This document shows positions 6,596 through 9,988 of a DNA stretch of 9,988 nt, in pieces. The position numbers were made by a program, and so were the translations under genes. A model generated the notes under the pieces. The model was not told where the DNA came from, searched no databases, and saw nothing but the letters and a program-made list of their open reading frames with translations. Origin of the DNA: DASQVO01 sp035640715 (lineage in GTDB: Bacteria > Actinomycetota > Actinomycetes > Streptosporangiales > Streptosporangiaceae); the NCBI GenBank assembly GCA_035640715.1, contig DASQVO010000466.1:1-9988 (forward strand), written 5' to 3'. Within the stretch, counting starts at the first letter, position 1. Every line of letters begins with the position of its first letter.

Positions 6596-6629
6596 TGACG
6601 CCACTTTTGGTGGCGTCAAACCGTGTCAA
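6596..6629 (-). promoter_or_regulatory. Inverted repeat and -35-like box before the four-helix protein gene
   Basis: Read on the minus strand, a perfect TTGACA (6629-6624) and a second TTGAC are followed by TGACGCCAC, a five-base loop, and GTGGCGTCA (6618-6596). The repeat has nine-base perfect arms and ends exactly where the ribosome site GGGAGGTG begins. A 17-base spacer from TTGACA would put the -10 region inside the repeat, although no good -10 sequence is seen. It could therefore be an operator for a dimeric repressor, or an RNA hairpin next to the ribosome site that modulates translation. The sequence does not decide between these. Confidence 0.5.
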
Positions 6630-6946
6630 CGACGGCGGGTCGGTACGGGCGCCATCCGGGTGTCCGTGCGGCTCGTCGAGCTTCCCCGGCCCCTACCGGG
6701 GCAGCCAATCGTGTTCAGCACATCGACAGGTTTCAATATTTCCTACCACAATGTGTCATGGATCATATCGCGTCACCCCCACGTTCCATCAGCCGGTCCA
6801 CGTGCCGCGCCTGCTCACTCGGTAAAGGTCCGCCGCAGATGGCCATGACCGATCCGTGGCCCAGGCGGCGGGCAGGCGCCGCTGGGTAGGCGCGAGTGTT
6901 GCTGAGTGCCTGCGGCTGGGATGATGGGAGGCTGAGAGGCGAAGGG
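6630..6946. other. Intergenic region before the proA-like gene
   Basis: About 317 bases separate the divergently oriented small membrane protein gene and the proA-like gene. Features seen are a small dyad, CCCCGG and CCGGGG, near 6683-6700, and a locally AT-rich patch at 6729-6772 that includes the palindrome CACA-A-TGTG. The promoter of the proA-like operon should lie here, but I see no convincing -35/-10 pair. A 27-codon minus-strand frame (6763-6846) is present but unsupported. Confidence 0.35.
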
Positions 6947-8254
6947 ATGACGATGACTGGCGAGAATGCCTCGATGCAGGTAGCCGCCGGGCAGAGGGCC
7001 AGGGTTGGCGACCCGGGAGCGACGCTGGCCGTCCAGGCAGCGGCGCGGGCGGCGCACCGCGCGGCCGGATGCCTGGCGATCGCACCAGAGGAAGCGATCG
7101 GCTTTGCGCTGCGCGCCATGGCGGACCGGCTGGACCGCGCTGCGGGCGCGATCCGCGCGGCGAACGAGGAGGATATGCGCGCGGCCGAGGCCGGCGGCCT
7201 CACCGGGGCGCTGATGGACCGGCTGCGCCTCGACGACAATCGGCTCAAGGCGATGTCCGGGCAGCTCCTCGCCCTGGCTGAAGTGCCGCCCGAGCCGCTG
7301 CGCCGGGTGATCCGCGAGCTGCCGGGCGACCTGATCGCGGAGGAGCGGCGCAGGCCGGTGGGGGTTATCGGCGCGAATTTCGAGGCCCGGCCGAACGTGG
7401 TGGCCGACATCGCCTCGCAGCTCATCAAGTCGCGTAATGCTGGTGTGCTGCGGACGGGATCGGCGGCGCTCCGCTCCGCCATCGCGCTCGCCGATGAGGT
7501 CATCGCCCCGGCCCTGAGCGACGCCGGACTGGACCCCGAAGCGGTTCAGCTGGTCCGTGTACCGGGCCAGGCTGCTGCGTACGCCCTGGTCAGCGAGCCG
7601 GAGCTGATCCCGCTGGTCATCCTCCGGGGCAGCGGTGCGAGCACCCGCGCGCTGGCCTTCGAGGGCGCTCGGCACGGAGTCAGGACGCTGGCCCATGCGG
7701 ACGGTGGCGCCGTCATCTATGTCGACTCCTCCGCCGACCGGCGGCTCGCGGTCAGCCTCATCGAGGCCAGCCTCGACCGGCTCGGCGTCTGCAACCGCCT
7801 CAACCTGCTGCTTGTGGACGAATCCATCTGGGACGGATTCGTTCCCGAGGTGACGGCGCTGCTCGGCCGGCTCGGCATCGCCGCGTCGCTGCCACCGCAC
7901 GAACACCCGCTCGGCCACGAATGGGCACTCGACGCCGGTCACGAGGCCACCGTCACCCTCGCGAAGGCGGCCGGCGCCCGCGAGGCTGCGGCCATCGCCA
8001 ACGACGAGACCTCCGGGCTCGCGGCGGCGATCGTCGCGGAGGACCGGGACGCTGCCGGCACGTTCCTCGACGGCTATGCCGGCACCGGCGCCTTCTGGAA
8101 CGCAACGCCCCGCCTGCTCGACGGCTTCAAGCTCCTCGCCGTGCCGGAGACCGGCATCAACATCGACAAGGTGCCCGGGCCGCGGGGACCCGTCACGTTC
8201 CGCGACCTGTACCTGCGGCAGTTCGTGGTCGGGCCCAGGGCGGCCAGGCCGTAA
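6947..8254 (+). CDS. Divergent ProA-like gamma-glutamyl phosphate reductase / aldehyde dehydrogenase
   Basis: A 435-residue member of the ProA (glutamate-5-semialdehyde dehydrogenase) branch of the aldehyde dehydrogenase superfamily. ProA reduces gamma-glutamyl phosphate with NADPH in proline synthesis. Recognisable landmarks are PVGVIGANFEARPNVVADIA (137-156, canonical GVIGVIYEARPNVTVDAA), the following KSRNAGVLRTGSAAL (canonical KSGNA..LRGGSSA), HADGGAVIYVD (250-260, plant P5CS has HADGICHVYVD) and the catalytic Cys282 in LGVCNRLNLLLV. The last third is unusual. The usual HIN..GS.HT region reads AIANDETSGLAAAIVAED. The usual NASTRF..G..FG..AEIGIST reads NATPRLLDGFKLLAVPETGINIDKVPGPRGP. No proB is adjacent, so it may be a paralogue with a changed substrate. 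The start could be ATG 6947 (GAGAGG seven bases upstream) or ATG 6953 (GAAGGG). It is probably cotranscribed with the next gene. Confidence 0.85.
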   Translation: MTMTGENASMQVAAGQRARVGDPGATLAVQAAARAAHRAAGCLAIAPEEAIGFALRAMADRLDRAAGAIRAANEEDMRAAEAGGLTGALMDRLRLDDNRLKAMSGQLLALAEVPPEPLRRVIRELPGDLIAEERRRPVGVIGANFEARPNVVADIASQLIKSRNAGVLRTGSAALRSAIALADEVIAPALSDAGLDPEAVQLVRVPGQAAAYALVSEPELIPLVILRGSGASTRALAFEGARHGVRTLAHADGGAVIYVDSSADRRLAVSLIEASLDRLGVCNRLNLLLVDESIWDGFVPEVTALLGRLGIAASLPPHEHPLGHEWALDAGHEATVTLAKAAGAREAAAIANDETSGLAAAIVAEDRDAAGTFLDGYAGTGAFWNATPRLLDGFKLLAVPETGINIDKVPGPRGPVTFRDLYLRQFVVGPRAARP

Positions 8255-8290
8255 CGTCCGCCGCGGCCAGGGCGCCATGCCGGAGGGACC

Positions 8291-9547
8291 GTGACCGGCC
8301 AGGCCGGCGATGCCACCGCCCAGGTTGAGGCCCTGCTCTCACCGCGCGGGCAGGAACTGCTGGACCGGGTGGCGGCTGCGAGCGGCGGCGCCGAGCCGGC
8401 GCTGGCGATGGCGTCCCGGCTGCGCCGCGAGTATCCACCCGACCTTGTCGCCGCCGCGACGGCCCAGCATGAGCTGCGGCTGGCGGCACGCCCGAAGTTC
8501 AGCCGCGCGATGCGCATGCTGTTCACCAGGCCCGGCCTCGAACAGGCGTCGTCGGAAGCCAGCGCCCGGCACCGCGCGCGCCGCTACGCCGATGCGGCCT
8601 GCGGGCGCCTCGCCGACCTGGGCTGCGGGATCGGCGGCGACCTGATCGCGCTGGCCGCCGGCCGCGAGGTGCTGGCTGTGGACCGGGACGCGGTGCACCT
8701 GCGGATGGCCGTGCACAACGCCGGTGTGTACGACGCGGCTGCCGGTGTCCGTGCCTGCCGCGCCGATGCACGCGACGTCGATCTGGGCGGCGTGGACGCG
8801 GTGTTCACCGACCCGGCGCGGCGCGGGCCGGGAGCGGGTGGCCGCCGGTTCCGGCCTGGCGAGAGCGAGCCGCCGCTGGAGTGGTGCTTCGCGCTGGAGA
8901 GCCGCATACCCGCCGTCGGCATCAAGGCCGCACCCGGCCTGCCGGCCAGACTCGTCCCGCCCGGCTGGGAAACCGAGTTTGTTGCCTTTGGCCGGGATCT
9001 CAAGGAAGCGGTGCTCTGGTCGCCGGCGCTGGCCACGGCCCCGGCGCGCGCGACGATCCTGCCCGAAAGCCGCACGCTGCCGGAGGGGCAGGCGCCCGTG
9101 GAGGGGAGCACGCTCTGGCCGGAGGGGCACACGCTGCTGCCCGAGCCGGGCCCGGACGTGCCCGTGGCCCCGCCGGGCCAATTCCTCTTCGACCCGAATC
9201 CGGCCGTCACCCGCGCCGGCCTCGTGGAGGATCTCGCCCGGCGGCTCGGCGCCTGGAAGGTCGATCCCCGCATCGCGTTCCTGTCCGCCGACGCCGACCG
9301 GCGCACCCCGTTCGCCCGGACCCTGCGCGTGATCGAATCGGCTCCGTGGAATGAGAAGCACTTCGCCCGGCGGCTGCGCGCCCTCGGCATCGGAGCCGCC
9401 GACCTGCGCCGCCGCGGCCTGGCCGGTGACGTCGACCAGATCCACCGCAGGCTCAGGCTGTCCGGCCCGCACCGGGCAACGGTCGTGCTCACCCGAGTAG
9501 ACGACAGACCATGGGGCCTGATCTGCACCGAACCGGACGCATCCTGA
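8291..9547 (+). CDS. Class I SAM-dependent methyltransferase with THUMP-like C-terminus
   Basis: A 418-residue protein matching the actinobacterial THUMP-like methyltransferase family. Residues 1-100 form a helical N-terminal part (RPKFSRAMRMLFTRPGLEQAS at 68-88 is typical). The Rossmann methyltransferase core has SAM-binding motif I LADLGCGIGGD (107-117), the acidic residue Asp131 ending strand 2 (LAVDRD), and a motif IV-like DAVFTDPARRGPG (169-181). The core continues with FGRDLKEAVLWS (233-244). The C-terminal THUMP-like segment (about 335-410) includes NEKHFARRLRALGIG and QIHRRLRLSGPHRATVVLTR. THUMP proteins usually bind tRNA, so an RNA substrate is plausible but unproven. A Pro/Glu/Gly repeat (about 257-286) is inserted between the core and C-terminal parts. 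The GTG at 8291 follows GGAGGG (8282-8287). Only 36 bases separate it from the proA-like stop, with no hairpin, so the two probably share a transcript. Confidence 0.88.
   Translation: MTGQAGDATAQVEALLSPRGQELLDRVAAASGGAEPALAMASRLRREYPPDLVAAATAQHELRLAARPKFSRAMRMLFTRPGLEQASSEASARHRARRYADAACGRLADLGCGIGGDLIALAAGREVLAVDRDAVHLRMAVHNAGVYDAAAGVRACRADARDVDLGGVDAVFTDPARRGPGAGGRRFRPGESEPPLEWCFALESRIPAVGIKAAPGLPARLVPPGWETEFVAFGRDLKEAVLWSPALATAPARATILPESRTLPEGQAPVEGSTLWPEGHTLLPEPGPDVPVAPPGQFLFDPNPAVTRAGLVEDLARRLGAWKVDPRIAFLSADADRRTPFARTLRVIESAPWNEKHFARRLRALGIGAADLRRRGLAGDVDQIHRRLRLSGPHRATVVLTRVDDRPWGLICTEPDAS
9072..9129 (+). repeat. In-frame imperfect 36-bp repeat in the methyltransferase gene
   Basis: GCACGCT-GCCGGAGGGGCA (9072-9090) recurs 36 bases later as GCACGCT-CTG-GCCGGAGGGGCA (9108-9129). 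A third partial copy (ACGCTGCTGCCCGAG) follows. At protein level this is RTLPEG, STLWPEG, HTLLPE: a Thr-Leu-Pro-Glu repeat that lengthens the linker between the catalytic core and the THUMP-like part. It looks like a local duplication, probably in a surface loop. Confidence 0.55.
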
Positions 9548-9577
9548 GGCGGACCGACTCGTCCTACCGGTCCCGCC
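9548..9577. terminator. Imperfect hairpin between convergent genes
   Basis: GGCGGACCG (9548-9556) pairs with CGGTCCCGCC (9568-9577), with a one-base bulge and an 11-base loop. It starts directly after the methyltransferase stop codon and lies between convergent transcription units. It is weaker than the other terminators in this window. Confidence 0.45.
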
Positions 9578-9632
9578 GACGTCATTCGTCCCCTCGAAGC
9601 CAGCAGCTTTGCCTATCGCCAGGCGCCAAACG

Positions 9633-9845
9633 TCAGGTGCGGTAGACATCGCGCCGGTGCCGGATGGAGTGGATCTCCACGGCGTGCTTCTCCTCGTTGA
9701 TGCGGTAGATGATCCGGTAGGTCCCGCGTCGAGCGGAGTGGTAGCCGTCGAAGGGTTCATCCAGTGGCTTGCCGCCGCGGTGCGGGTTGGTGGCGATAGG
9801 GCCGTCGATTGCCGCCATGGCGGCGGCAGCGACATCCAGCGGCAG
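9633..9845 (-). pseudogene. N-terminally truncated RelE/ParE-family toxin remnant
   Basis: Seventy residues ending at the TGA at 9635-9633 (minus strand) read LPLDVAAAAMAAIDGPI, then NPHRGGKPLDEPFDGYHSA and RRGTYRIIYRINEEKHAVEI, ending HSIRHRRDVYRT. This is the typical body and C-terminus of a RelE/ParE-superfamily mRNA interferase or gyrase toxin: helix 2, the central strands with R-x-G-x-Y-R, and the terminal HRRDVYR. The first 15-20 residues of the family, which form strand 1 and the start of helix 1, are absent. Upstream codons (RPGPRPRGNSRSGA) are out-of-frame sequence of the preceding DUF2293-type gene. The only far-upstream start is TTG 9902, inside that gene, and no ribosome site is apparent. 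There is no antitoxin gene next to it. I judge it a broken toxin; a short product from an alternative start cannot be excluded. Confidence 0.7.
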
Positions 9846-9861
9846 GGCGCCTGAGCGGCTG

Positions 9862-9988
9862 TTACCGCGCGGTCGCGGCCCAGGCCGCCAGGACACGGTC
9901 AATAGACGGCGCTACCTTGTCGCGGGCTGTTTCCCGGGGAACGCCGGACATGAGAAGCGAGTCATACCCGGTGTCCTCGTGCCGCACC
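9862..9988 (-). CDS. 3' end of a DUF2293-like gene (partial)
   Basis: The minus strand from the window edge is open for 41 codons, to TAA at 9864-9862. It encodes VRHEDTGYDSLLMSGVPRET, then a continuation ending in DRVLAAWAATAR. The pattern RH..T.YD.LL..GV.R..AR..V....DRVL..W is what I recall from the C-terminus of DUF2293 proteins, which are uncharacterised and widespread in actinobacteria. Only the C-terminal part is inside the window, and the start lies beyond 9988. The toxin remnant follows 17 bases after its stop on the same strand. The assignment rests on one short motif and is moderate; that this is coding sequence is more certain. Confidence 0.6.
   Translation of the reverse strand, partial: VRHEDTGYDSLLMSGVPRETARDKVAPSIDRVLAAWAATAR

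Noticed and set aside
6763..6846. 27-codon minus-strand frame (MAICGGPLPSEQARHVDRLM...) in the intergenic region
   Set aside because: The peptide reads more protein-like than most shadows, but it has no good ribosome site, no recognisable family and no neighbour to support it. Conservation in relatives would be needed.
6815..8278. 487-codon minus-strand open frame antisense to the proA-like gene
   Set aside because: It is a high-GC shadow frame: Arg/Gly-rich with no domain pattern, and the plus strand carries clear ProA motifs and a catalytic Cys.
8339..9835. 498-codon minus-strand frame overlapping the methyltransferase
   Set aside because: It runs through the clearly coding methyltransferase gene and an intergenic region and shows no family features.
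9846..9902. Full-length RelE toxin starting at TTG 9902
   Set aside because: Those 19 codons overlap the end of the DUF2293-type gene in another frame and do not resemble a RelE N-terminus, so the toxin is called truncated.

Overview
The window is high-GC DNA with GTG starts, strong GGAGG-type ribosome sites, short intergenic gaps and at least one apparently leaderless gene. Its families (kumamolisin-like S53 peptidase, 14-helix DHA2 drug exporter, THUMP-like methyltransferase, DUF2293) are common in soil Actinomycetota. The genus cannot be read from the sequence.

Layout, left to right. Bases 1-295 hold no supported gene. They contain three 17-bp tandem repeats, then an unusually AT-rich stretch with a palindrome and a possible promoter. 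A one-helix protein with a long Gly/Ser/Pro-rich tail and a Cys-pair C-terminus follows (296-1171, +), closed by a hairpin. Next is an EamA/DMT-family transporter (1289-2191, +). It converges, across a perfect 17-bp-stem hairpin, on a complete S53 (sedolisin/kumamolisin) pro-peptidase (2311-3876, -). The gap 3877-4471 holds only the C-terminal scrap of a phospholipase C/acid-phosphatase-type phosphoesterase and a hairpin that probably terminated it. A DHA2-type MFS exporter (4472-6037, +) appears to be leaderless. It converges, across a 14-bp-stem hairpin, on a small four-helix membrane protein (6183-6581, -), whose ribosome site is abutted by a 9-bp inverted repeat.

The right third is a likely two-gene operon: a divergent ProA-like aldehyde dehydrogenase (6947-8254, +) and a THUMP-like class I SAM-dependent methyltransferase (8291-9547, +). 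On the minus strand at the right edge are the 3' end of a DUF2293-type gene (9862-9988) and, directly behind it, an N-terminally truncated RelE/ParE toxin remnant (9633-9845).

Most of the window is ordinary accessory chromosome: two exporters, a protease and membrane proteins, all as independent units separated by hairpin terminators. I see no CRISPR array, phage module, transposase, RNA gene or biosynthetic cluster. The items most worth a second look are the proA-like/methyltransferase pair, the two gene fossils (phosphoesterase and RelE) that mark past rearrangements, the repeat-tailed membrane protein, and the inverted repeat controlling the four-helix protein. I did not find convincing evidence of a wholly new multi-gene system.
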